32,452 nucleotides of DNA from NCBI RefSeq assembly GCF_000498495.1, contig NZ_AVCS01000040.1:1-32452 (forward strand), given 5' to 3'. Made by a program: the position numbers and the translations under genes. The DNA is from Flavobacterium enshiense DK69. GTDB lineage: Bacteria > Bacteroidota > Bacteroidia > Flavobacteriales > Flavobacteriaceae. This document shows positions 25,891 to 32,245 of the stretch, in pieces (positions within the stretch are counted from its first letter, which is position 1; every line of letters starts with the position of its first letter). The notes beneath the pieces were generated by a model. That model saw only the letters and a program-made list of their open reading frames with translations, had not been told where the DNA came from and searched no databases.

Positions 25891-25981
25891 CAAGCCCCCT
25901 TCCACATTGAATCACGTTTTTGGATAGTAGTTTAAACACCTGATAGTTTTTCAGTTGAAACAATTCGGATATCAAAACAAA

Positions 25982-26154
25982 AAAGAAAAAAAAAGAAGGC
26001 AAAGTTTAGTTCCGGTTTTCAAAAAAGCAAGTTCAAGCCCTACGGGTTTCGGATAAAATCTCCACCCTATCGGGTAGTATTTTATCCGAAAAACTTGCTT
26101 TTCTGAAACCCTCCACTTGGCGGGATGGCTTTCTTTTTTTCTCTTTTTTCTTTT
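25982..26154. repeat. Hairpin 8 with side stem
   Basis: Long arms AAAGCAAGTT/AACTTGCTTT and a perfect 13 bp TTTCGGATAAAAT stem, interrupted on one side by a self-pairing CCCTACGGG bulge. The apex is ACCC-TATC-GGGT; the base is a purine/pyrimidine stem (AGAAGGC/GGCTTTCT). Confidence 0.6.
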
Positions 26155-26207
26155 GAAGTAATTGTTGTGCGAGGCAAGGTCCGAGCATAACCCAAACATC
26201 CGGAGCC

Positions 26208-26630
26208 ATGACAAACTACATTGTTAAAACCCACAGAAACGGCACTATTTACGCCAAACCACATTTATTCATCCTAAACAAAGGAATGAACAGCGGAAAA
26301 CCGCAGAAAGCACCATTTACAAACAGCTTTGTAATCATCTTTTCAAACGAAGAGGATTGTGAAACGGTCTTCTGGATAGCGTTCAGCTTATGGAAGTCAA
26401 AATTTTGGCATATGTACCTTCGCGGTTCAGTCATTCCCTTTGTAAACCTATACGATTTCAAAAAAGAGTTTTTCCCAAAAGTCACCCGATTAATCCAGGA
26501 CCACGAGCAACATAAAAAAAACATGCAGGCACTCAAACTCTTGGAACAGAAAGAAAAGCAATTCCAAGAAAACATAAACCTCATAAATGATTTACGAAAA
26601 ACGATTTTATATCGCTATTACAAAGGATAG
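26208..26630 (+). CDS. Conserved Bacteroidota element protein (possibly DUF6943)
   Basis: 140 residues. An N-terminal alpha/beta part (TIYAKPHLFILNKGMNSGKPQKAPFTNSFVIIFSNEED) is followed by an aromatic-rich segment (VFWIAFSLWKSKFWHMYLRGSVIPFV) and a C-terminal coiled coil (EQHKKNMQALKLLEQKEKQFQENINLINDLRK). It resembles a short Bacteroidota family of unknown function that I associate with DUF6943, from memory only. It is not a membrane protein: the aromatic stretch is broken by K and R. It reads away from the structured region and has no close partner on its strand. Confidence 0.65.
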   Translation: MTNYIVKTHRNGTIYAKPHLFILNKGMNSGKPQKAPFTNSFVIIFSNEEDCETVFWIAFSLWKSKFWHMYLRGSVIPFVNLYDFKKEFFPKVTRLIQDHEQHKKNMQALKLLEQKEKQFQENINLINDLRKTILYRYYKG

Positions 26631-26735
26631 TCCTTTTGTTTGCGCTTCGATTCAGAGTACACCAGCGCATAACAGCAATATAAACGCACCAATTATATAA
26701 AACGGTGAAAGGCAAAGCATTTGCCCATAGAAACG

Positions 26736-26759
26736 AAAAAAGCCCCGAATTTCGGAGCT
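26736..26759 (-). terminator. Terminator for the minus-strand membrane genes
   Basis: On the minus strand AGCTCCGA-aat-TCGGGGCT forms an 8 bp stem with one G-U, followed by TTTTTT. It lies 23 nt after the 26782 gene stop. Confidence 0.8.
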
Positions 26760-26781
26760 CTTCATTTTGGATTGATACCGG

Positions 26782-27036
26782 TTAGATTACTTTTTCCGGT
26801 TCTGTTTTCGGTTCTTCTTCCGATTTTACAGCGGTTTGGGAAACGGCGGAAATAATACCGCCACCCAAAACCAAATATCCAGCAGCTGTAACCAGTCCGG
26901 CAGGTAAGGCAATTGGGGCAGCAATGATACTACCGCCAACAGTTGCCAAAGCAAGTCCGATAGTGCGTAATACTTTAAACCATTTTGGAGTTGGAGCCTG
27001 GACTCTTTCCACAACATTCATTTTTCTATTTTTCAT
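26782..27036 (-). CDS. Small hydrophobic membrane protein, holin-like in layout
   Basis: 84 residues: a basic N-terminus (MKNRKMNVVERVQAPTPKWFKVLRTI), two hydrophobic Ala/Gly/Leu segments (about 28-47 and 49-68) separated by a short turn, and an acidic tail (KSEEEPKTEPEKVI). Two short helices with charged ends are the layout of holins, but nothing here identifies a specific family. Its start lies within the last codons of the upstream 27026 gene (11 nt overlap), so the two are co-translated and probably act together in the inner membrane. Confidence 0.7.
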   Translation of the reverse strand: MKNRKMNVVERVQAPTPKWFKVLRTIGLALATVGGSIIAAPIALPAGLVTAAGYLVLGGGIISAVSQTAVKSEEEPKTEPEKVI

Positions 27037-27289
27037 GATCTTGATTTTTTAAAAGTGATAATTCAATTGTTTGTACTCTTTTTTCGAGGTATTCTACTTT
27101 TTGGTTCAGTAAATCGTTTCCGCTTTTGAACTCCGATTTGATGATTAAAGCCATTGTTTTAACTTCGACCAAATCTTTCTCCATTCTCTTGAAATCGGTG
27201 TGTAGTTGCTTGATAAAATAAGCCACAACCGAAAGCAGCAAGCTGATAAGTGTTCCAAAAAGTACTGTGAGGTTATTTACATTTTCCAT
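27026..27289 (-). CDS. Small membrane protein with coiled coil (XhlA-like layout)
   Basis: 87 residues: one hydrophobic helix at about 8-27 (TVLFGTLISLLLSVVAYFI) and then a coiled coil to the end (FKRMEKDLVEV...LNQKVEYLEKRVQTIELSLL). A single anchor plus cytoplasmic coiled coil resembles the accessory proteins found next to phage holins. It overlaps the following 84-residue membrane gene by 11 nt. It is transcribed after the 283-residue-type protein, but a terminator lies between them, so read-through or a separate promoter would be needed. Confidence 0.7.
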   Translation of the reverse strand: MENVNNLTVLFGTLISLLLSVVAYFIKQLHTDFKRMEKDLVEVKTMALIIKSEFKSGNDLLNQKVEYLEKRVQTIELSLLKNQDHEK

Positions 27290-27316
27290 TGTGGTTCTGA
27301 AAGATTAGGTGTTAAA

Positions 27317-27346
27317 CAAAAAATCCCTCAGACTGGCCGAGGGATT
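27317..27346 (-). terminator. Terminator after the MARQKG protein gene
   Basis: On the minus strand AATCCCTC pairs perfectly with GAGGGATT around a 9-nt loop and runs into TTTTTG. It lies 14 nt after the stop of the 27361 gene. Confidence 0.85.
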
Positions 27347-27360
27347 TGTCTTAACCTTTT

Positions 27361-28164
27361 TTAGAAAGCATCCTGTACTTTCAAACAGTTGCCTGTAGCA
27401 AACAAGTAGTAATTTGGACCTACTTGTTGATAGAACTCAATTCCGATGCACTGTAAAACGGTTACGTTGGCAGTCGGAACCGTTCCGGCAGGTAGGGCAG
27501 CAGTAACCGTTGTAGCCGGAGCAGCTGCATACAAGTCCAAGAATCCGCTGAACTGTACATCGCTCACTTCGTTCAGTGGCGCATCCATCGGCTCGTAACT
27601 GTTAGTAGTTGCGTTGTACTCAAAGTCACTCACAACAGAAATGGTGTTGATTAACCGGAAATGAGTAGAACCGGCAGGAGCATTCACAAGGTTGGCAGGA
27701 TTAAAAGCAGGGATTACAAAATCCGCTGAATCTCTTCCCGCATCGTGTGTAACGGTAAACGGTGCATTGAAAATACCATTCAAGGAAGTGTTTTTGTCAA
27801 ACTCAAACCCGATGAGGTAATTTCTCTGTGAACTGATTTCAATTTTTCGGTAACCTCTGGCTTCGGTTTGGTCTTCCAAATTGATTTTTTTCATGATAGC
27901 GGTCAAACGCCCTGCCACTTGGGTATCGGACATTTGCTTCATCAATTGAGAAAGTCCGGTTCGAACCGATTTCCCTGCTTTGGCACAAGCGCCAAACTCG
28001 TTCATGTTCTCACGAGTTCTTTCAAATTCCGGAGCAGTTAACACTTGCTCTCCTGAAGGACCGCCAACCATTCCGGCAAAGTAGCCTTCTTGTCCTTTAA
28101 TTTTGAAGTGACGAACATCTCCTAGAGTTCCCACATACTTTAAAACGCCTTTCTGTCTAGCCAT
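27361..28164 (-). CDS. Conserved Bacteroidota protein of unknown function (MARQKG family)
   Basis: 267 residues from ATG 28164 (MARQKGVLKYVGTLGDVRHFK), preceded by an A-rich leader; an upstream in-frame ATG adds 16 residues without family features. A GQEGYFAGMVGGPSGEQV segment and an RTRENMNEFG segment precede a long beta-rich part with Ala/Thr/Pro-rich stretches. I recall related proteins in Bacteroidota mobile elements but no assigned function. No signal peptide is evident, and the soluble beta-rich composition would suit a structural or assembly protein, which is speculation. It has its own strong terminator and is divergent from the SNase gene. Confidence 0.72.
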   Translation of the reverse strand: MARQKGVLKYVGTLGDVRHFKIKGQEGYFAGMVGGPSGEQVLTAPEFERTRENMNEFGACAKAGKSVRTGLSQLMKQMSDTQVAGRLTAIMKKINLEDQTEARGYRKIEISSQRNYLIGFEFDKNTSLNGIFNAPFTVTHDAGRDSADFVIPAFNPANLVNAPAGSTHFRLINTISVVSDFEYNATTNSYEPMDAPLNEVSDVQFSGFLDLYAAAPATTVTAALPAGTVPTANVTVLQCIGIEFYQQVGPNYYLFATGNCLKVQDAF

Positions 28165-28223
28165 TTTCTTTAGATTTAAATTGTTATTAATAAGATTAAA
28201 CTGATAAGTCAAAGTTCAATGAT

Positions 28224-28231
28224 TATCTTTG
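28224..28231 (+). promoter_or_regulatory. -7 box TATCTTTG ahead of the SNase gene
   Basis: Exact TAnnTTTG match 31 nt before ATG 28262, within a TCAAAG...CTTTGA inverted pair (28209-28232) in the divergent region. No good -33 element is seen. Confidence 0.4.
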
Positions 28232-28261
28232 AAATATCAACACCTAAATAACTGTAAATCA

Positions 28262-28753
28262 ATGCAATACAACGCAAAAGCACCGTACGTAGTGGAAACC
28301 CACTGGCAAATTGACGAAGTCCTTGACGGAGACAGCATCATTATTTGCAATCAATTCACCCGAATGAAAAAAGAAATCCGATTGTATGGCTTAGATGCAC
28401 CGGAAGTGAAGTTAAACCGTAAGATGATAGAGGACGAAGAGAAAAGCCATTTACCGGCTCACTATTTACTTCAATTAGGTTTGAAATCCTTATACTTCGT
28501 TTTGTCGGTTGCACCGCCCAAAACGCCTGTAACGATTATTACTGAACAGGACAACTATTATGACTATTGGAATCGGCAATTAGGTTATGTAATTCTTCCA
28601 GGAGGAGAATGTTTAAATGATTTGCTTTTGATCAATGGATATGCAAAAGCAGTACAACAGTATTACTGCGGAAGGTTGGCAGAGTTCCAAAAACTAAACA
28701 GGCAAGCGCAGCTCAATAGAGTAGGGCTTTACAGAGATGTAAAAGTATTCTGA
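28262..28753 (+). CDS. Staphylococcal-nuclease-like (SNase) protein
   Basis: 163 residues from ATG 28262 (MQYNAKAPYVV); the upstream TTG is unneeded. The SNase core is clear: VLDGDSIII (catalytic Asp strand), IRLYGLDAPEVK giving the family Arg and the D-x-P-E acid, and YDYWNRQLGYVIL supplying the second Arg. These residues bind Ca2+ and cut DNA or RNA phosphodiesters. I see no signal peptide, so it may act inside the cell, or its export is not evident. It is the last gene of the element, only about 80 nt from the putative attR, with integrase-type repeats directly behind its stop. Confidence 0.88.
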   Translation: MQYNAKAPYVVETHWQIDEVLDGDSIIICNQFTRMKKEIRLYGLDAPEVKLNRKMIEDEEKSHLPAHYLLQLGLKSLYFVLSVAPPKTPVTIITEQDNYYDYWNRQLGYVILPGGECLNDLLLINGYAKAVQQYYCGRLAEFQKLNRQAQLNRVGLYRDVKVF

Positions 28754-28755
28754 TT

Positions 28756-28775
28756 TGTTGTACCTATGTTGTACT
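28756..28775 (+). repeat. Tandem TGTTGTAC pair, putative integrase arm sites (right)
   Basis: TGTTGTACCT (28756-28765) and TGTTGTACT (28767-28775), the same motif pair as at 1908-1929, 58 bp inside attR. Confidence 0.55.
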
Positions 28776-28832
28776 AATGAAGTTGAAAAAGGTAAGAACA
28801 GTAGTAAAATATGGTGGTTACAGGCGCATTGA

Positions 28833-28848
28833 CACTAAACCGCTGTTA
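28833..28848. other. Putative attR of the integrated element
   Basis: CACTAAACCGCTGTTA, 15 of 16 identical to 1780-1795. The next bases (GCAGAAG) continue into a normal cassette, whereas the left copy is followed by element sequence. No left half of a cassette repeat precedes it, as expected if this is only the duplicated core. Confidence 0.65.
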
Positions 28849-28857
28849 GCAGAAGTG

Positions 28858-29286
28858 TTATTTGGTCACTTCTACAATTATTTCAATGTCAGACTTTGTA
28901 TTTTTAGGATTGTATTCTGTACAGGTTTTTCTTTCTCTTAAAGTTGGACAATTAGCTATCTTAATTGTGTCTATTCCCGTTGTTTTCCCAATAAAAGACA
29001 TAGTAATAGTTTCACCACCTCCGATAACAATTTCTTTTGAATTTTCAGAGTTACTATGAGATACGCGATTTATCAATTTCACTGATTGACAATCATTTTC
29101 ATTCAACCAACAGTTTGTATATCCAGTCGTTGAGTTTTCATGAAATGATAAATACACAACTTCATCTAAATGAATATTAAAACTATCTCTTCCTCCATCA
29201 TCATAATAACCAGCGTTTGGCTTTGTGCACGAAAAAGTTAATAATATTATGAATGTGGTTATAAATTTAGATAGATTAAATTTCAT
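28858..29286 (-). CDS. Lipoprotein with I42/chagasin-like inhibitor signature
   Basis: 142 residues. A signal peptide ends in the lipobox LTFSC (lipidated Cys about residue 20). The mature part has FHENSTTGYTNCW, close to the NPTTGYxW loop of I42 (chagasin) cysteine-protease inhibitors, then GGGETITMSFIGKTTGIDTIKI, matching the family's G-x-G and beta-strand pattern. The final RPW loop is replaced by ERKTC, so inhibition is plausible but unproven. It would sit in the periplasm or on the outer membrane. This is the cassette that the element split from its left repeat. Confidence 0.7.
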   Translation of the reverse strand: MKFNLSKFITTFIILLTFSCTKPNAGYYDDGGRDSFNIHLDEVVYLSFHENSTTGYTNCWLNENDCQSVKLINRVSHSNSENSKEIVIGGGETITMSFIGKTTGIDTIKIANCPTLRERKTCTEYNPKNTKSDIEIIVEVTK

Positions 29287-29315
29287 GATTTTAGATGATG
29301 TTTTTAAACATTTCT

Positions 29316-29480
29316 GCTAACGTCCCGCCGGCTTTGTGTCAGGCGGGGATTTTTATTACTGTTGTTTACAAATATACCGAAAAGTCTGAAAGAAAAAAGT
29401 TGAAAAATAGGAGAGAAGTGCAAACACCAACTCTTACCGATACACACCTAAACCCCGCTTGCACAAAACCGCTGTTGTGC
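29316..29480. repeat. attC-like cassette repeat 5 (subfamily A)
   Basis: GCTAACGTCCCGCC start, arms CTTTGTG/GGCGGGG with CCCCGC/CACAAAA, TATATTTG on the minus strand. The right core is GTTGTGC, different from the left core because it belongs to the next cassette. Confidence 0.82.
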
Positions 29481-29489
29481 GTTCGTTTT

Positions 29490-30146
29490 TTATTTTCCGC
29501 CAATCCAAACAATTCCCTTTGGCACATAATAGAAATAATCAGTTTTATTATCATCTTCAAATCCATAGCAGGATTCAGCTTCAATTTTAGTGTATTTTTT
29601 CTTTAATTTTTTTAAAAACTTTCTACAATAGTGAGAATCTCCGACAGTTTGATTATACATTTCGGGAAATAATAATTCTTGCTCGCTATATATGTTGTCA
29701 TCAGAATGAGTTTTCCATTTAAAATCTGGGGCCAAAATATTTAATAAATTAGAACGAGTGTTTTTTGTTTCGATAGTTCGAAAAATATTCTCGTAGTAAT
29801 TAATATTATCTTTTCCCAAAGCGCAAATAACCTGCGATTTTGAGATTCTTGGTTCAAACAAATAAATTTTTAAAAAGTACGGTTGATTTAGTTTATCAAG
29901 TTCAATTTTCCAACTATCATAGATTTCCTCCAAACCCAAGATTATCTTATTTCTTGTTTTAGATTTAGGTTCAGCTATATTGTTATTGTTTATTGAAATA
30001 TTGAAGTATGGTTCAAAAGATACATGGACATAATTGAATTGATTAGCGAGAAAGTCGCCAACATGTATAGTTTTATTTTGTTCAATCCATTTTTCAATTC
30101 TTCTCTGAATTCTTTTATGACCTCGTATTTTTTTTCGTTTGTTCAT
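29490..30146 (-). CDS. Cassette-borne protein of unknown function
   Basis: 218 residues, not recognised. A strongly basic start (MNKRKKIRGHKRIQRRIEKW) is followed by a mixed alpha/beta body and a Tyr/Trp-rich C-terminus (YFYYVPKGIVWIGGK). It has no signal peptide or membrane segment, so it is probably cytoplasmic, and the basic N-terminus could bind nucleic acid. The stop lies 15 nt from the left core GTTGTGC and the gene fills its cassette. It is the only cassette here whose core is GTTGTG rather than GTTAGC or GTTAAC. Confidence 0.65.
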   Translation of the reverse strand: MNKRKKIRGHKRIQRRIEKWIEQNKTIHVGDFLANQFNYVHVSFEPYFNISINNNNIAEPKSKTRNKIILGLEEIYDSWKIELDKLNQPYFLKIYLFEPRISKSQVICALGKDNINYYENIFRTIETKNTRSNLLNILAPDFKWKTHSDDNIYSEQELLFPEMYNQTVGDSHYCRKFLKKLKKKYTKIEAESCYGFEDDNKTDYFYYVPKGIVWIGGK

Positions 30147-30171
30147 ATGCTTTTCGTTTGGCCAAAATGAC

Positions 30172-30337
30172 GCACAACGTCCCGCCGGCTTTATGAAGTG
30201 GCGGAATTTTTATTACTGATGTTTACAAATATACCTAAAAGGCTGAAAGAAAAAAGCCTCTTTCGGAGAAAGAAATGTAAACACTGACCATTACCGATAA
30301 ACACCGAATCCAGCCATTTCATAAAACCGCTGTTAAC
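30172..30337. repeat. attC-like cassette repeat 6 (subfamily A, altered arms)
   Basis: GCACAACGTCCCGCC start. Arms CTTTATG-AAG-TGGCGG pair with CCAGCCA-TTT-CATAAAA, showing compensatory change relative to other copies. TATATTTG on the minus strand; right core GTTAAC. Confidence 0.82.
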
Positions 30338-30381
30338 TGTAGTGTTTTGATTTTCCTTTTTTAAAACTAAAAATTAAAATC

Positions 30382-30864
30382 TTACAACCACCTTTTTTCA
30401 TCAGTTGTTGCATCTAAAATATCTATATCTAGCGCTAACTTAAAATGTTCCGCAACTTCAAATGCATCATTTTTATCGTCGGTTTTATAGAATGTTATAT
30501 GTTTATTTCCTTTGTAAAATACGTTTAACATAATAATATCAGTTTTAAATGTTCCCATAGTTGCACCATAAGCACTTATCTGTGTGCTTTCCTTTGCTTT
30601 AAAAACAGAAACGTATTCAAATTCTGGACAAGGTTTCCATTTTCCAAATTTTAAACCAAATATTGATTTGATATTTCTGAATGTTTTATCAGTTAAATTT
30701 ATTTCAGCTCCTTCTGTAGATATTAAATTCAAACCTATTATTAATATCATCAAGCCAACAAAAATATTACTCATTACAAATATTCCAAATCCGGCAAATA
30801 TTAATGCAATTGCTAAAATTTTCTTCATTAATTGAACTTCTTTCAAGTAAGTAATTGTGTTCAT
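30382..30864 (-). CDS. Cassette-borne membrane protein, PH-like
   Basis: 160 residues; a second ATG at residue 13 (30828, MKKILAIALIF) follows a better leader and may be the true start. Two hydrophobic segments (about 15-32 and 34-48 of the long form) form a hairpin anchor, followed by about 110 soluble residues with a beta-rich pattern (EFEYVSVFKAKESTQIS, NVFYKGNKHITFYKTDD). The layout resembles the 172-672 gene, anchor then PH-like domain, although the sequences differ. Function unknown. Confidence 0.65.
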   Translation of the reverse strand: MNTITYLKEVQLMKKILAIALIFAGFGIFVMSNIFVGLMILIIGLNLISTEGAEINLTDKTFRNIKSIFGLKFGKWKPCPEFEYVSVFKAKESTQISAYGATMGTFKTDIIMLNVFYKGNKHITFYKTDDKNDAFEVAEHFKLALDIDILDATTDEKRWL

Positions 30865-30923
30865 AAATATCTAGTTTGCTTTTCGATTATGTTATTTTAA
30901 GGTTTCGTTTTTTCAACATTACA

Positions 30924-31086
30924 GTTAACGTCCCGCCGGCTTTAAGAAGTGGCGGATTCTTGGTACTGATGTTTACAAATATACCGAAAAGTTTGAAAGA
31001 AAAAAGCTGAAAAATAGGAGAGAAGTGCAAACACTGACCATTACCGATGAATCCCAAACCCGCCATTTCTTAAAACCGCTGTTAAC
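30924..31086. repeat. attC-like cassette repeat 7 (subfamily A, altered arms)
   Basis: GTTAACGTCCCGCC start. Arms TTTAAGAAGTGGCGG and CCGCCATTTCTTAAA pair at all but one position. TATATTTG on the minus strand. Confidence 0.83.
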
Positions 31087-31099
31087 TGCCGTAATAGTT

Positions 31100-31645
31100 T
31101 TATCTCTTTAATTTTTTAATAAAATTTTGAAATTCAAGTTTTATACTAAAAGCCTTTTTTGGTTTAGCTTGTATAATTTCAGATAAATTAAAATCTCCAT
31201 TTTTCAATAAATCTATTTCATATATCCCTGTTCCATCATCGGTTTTTGCTGGATAACAATCAAATGATTTGATAAATGTTATAAGTCCCGTTATGCCGCC
31301 GTAAGGGTAACTATATGGATCAAATTCAATTCTTCCTCTGTCTCTTTGTGTCATTTCACAACCCAAATATTCAATTTCATAATTTGTTTCTAACAAAAGT
31401 ATTAATGAGTAGAAATGCCAAGTGAATTCGCCTTTTTCTGAAGTTTTGAAGTTTGGTTTTATGTCATCATCCAAAAAATGGAATTTTTCTAAAGAATATT
31501 TTGGAAAGTTATCCAACCAAAAATTGTCATTTTTTGGTTCGCAATTGTTTTTCGCCTGCTTTATTAATTCAAAAGTATGTTTAAGTTCATTGTATTTGTT
31601 AATTTCATTGATATCGAATTCAATATAACAGTTAGTATTATTCAT
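31100..31645 (-). CDS. Cassette-borne protein of unknown function
   Basis: 181 residues, not recognised. No signal peptide or membrane segment. Features are an acidic N-terminus (YIEFDINEINKYNEL), a central GEFTWHFYSLILLLETNYEIEYLGCEM segment, a Gly/Tyr-rich turn (PYSYPYGGITGLITF) and a basic C-terminus (PKKAFSIKLEFQNFIKKLKR). The composition suggests a soluble alpha/beta protein. The stop is 13 nt from the left core GTTAACTGCC, whose complement lies 15 nt before the start. Confidence 0.65.
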   Translation of the reverse strand: MNNTNCYIEFDINEINKYNELKHTFELIKQAKNNCEPKNDNFWLDNFPKYSLEKFHFLDDDIKPNFKTSEKGEFTWHFYSLILLLETNYEIEYLGCEMTQRDRGRIEFDPYSYPYGGITGLITFIKSFDCYPAKTDDGTGIYEIDLLKNGDFNLSEIIQAKPKKAFSIKLEFQNFIKKLKR

Positions 31646-31664
31646 GCAGTTTTGAATTATGGCA

Positions 31665-31797
31665 GTTAACGTCCCGCCAGCTTGCTGCAGGTGGGGGATT
31701 GTTATCCCAAAAGTATCAATTTAAGATTAAGTTTACAAATACAAAACCAACATTAAATTTAGCCTTAAAGCCCCACTTGCTGCAAACTGCTGTTAGC
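31665..31797. repeat. attC-like cassette repeat 8 (subfamily B)
   Basis: Near-identical to repeat 2 in arms and centre, but with the left core GTTAAC instead of GCTAAC, showing that cores belong to the cassettes rather than the repeat. Confidence 0.82.
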
Positions 31798-31814
31798 GGT
31801 AGTATCTTAATTAA

Positions 31815-32213
31815 TTATTTAGTTGGAATTAAAAATTTGTGATACCAGGCCAAACTATCTTCACAGCACATTTCAGAAATTATCATTCGCCACTTTCCAT
31901 CTTCTAAAAATTCTTTTGATGTGTTTATTTCAAGAGTAAGCTTATTTTTTGTGTTTTTTTCATGAACCATTTTTAAACCATGACCAGACATATTAAGCTT
32001 TTCAATATTTACATTTTCTAAATGCAAATAAACTTTATTAGTTTGGTTTAACTTTAGATATTCTTTCCCAGAAGCAATTTCAAATTTCACTTTTTGTTTT
32101 CCATTTGAGAATTCAAAAATATTTTCTTGTTCAGAATTGCTTTTTATGGTGAAGCCAAAACACAAAGTGATTAAAAACAATAACAGTACTATTTTAAGTT
32201 TTTTATCTCTCAT
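31815..32213 (-). CDS. Cassette-borne secreted protein of unknown function
   Basis: 132 residues with a clear signal peptide (MRDKKLKIVLLLFLITLCFGF, cleavage probably soon after residue 21). The mature part is beta-rich (FEFSNGKQKVKFEIAS, NKVYLHLENVNIEKLNMSG, KLTLEINTSKEF), like a small periplasmic immunoglobulin-like domain, and ends with a conserved-looking SEMCCEDSLAWYHKF. No lipobox is evident. It lies alone between repeats 8 and 9. Family unknown. Confidence 0.65.
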   Translation of the reverse strand: MRDKKLKIVLLLFLITLCFGFTIKSNSEQENIFEFSNGKQKVKFEIASGKEYLKLNQTNKVYLHLENVNIEKLNMSGHGLKMVHEKNTKNKLTLEINTSKEFLEDGKWRMIISEMCCEDSLAWYHKFLIPTK

Positions 32214-32245
32214 AATTTTATAGACAAAGTTTTTTTGATATTACC

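Larger units (their letters stand above)
24994..26154 (-). ncRNA. Candidate large structured RNA (chain of long imperfect hairpins)
   Basis: About 1.2 kb without a credible gene, filled by seven consecutive long imperfect inverted repeats. In the arms I compared, about 20 of the transition mismatches become G-U pairs on the minus strand and only about 2 on the plus strand, which argues for selection on a minus-strand RNA (or single-stranded DNA) fold. It would be transcribed from near 26200 toward 25000. I do not recognise it as a known RNA family; large ornate phage or element RNAs such as GOLLD or ROOL are only an analogy. Confidence 0.45.

Noticed and set aside
25541..25927. Open frame of 128 codons on the plus strand in the hairpin region
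   Set aside because: It runs straight through hairpins 5-7, has a low-complexity Ser/His/Phe/Tyr/Pro-rich composition unlike the other proteins, and lacks a plausible leader; it is probably incidental to the structured sequence.
26641..26700. GCATAACAGC segment as another cassette core
   Set aside because: No CCCGCC/GGCGGG arms, no partner end and no tag complementarity nearby.
3250..28210. Search for relaxase, type IV secretion or tRNA genes to call the island conjugative or tRNA-inserted
   Set aside because: No such protein motifs or tRNA-like cloverleaf were found; the insertion site is the cassette repeat instead.
29295..29606. Plus-strand open frame across repeat 5
   Set aside because: It reads through the recombination repeat and antisense to the 29490 gene; similar frames recur wherever the repeat occurs.
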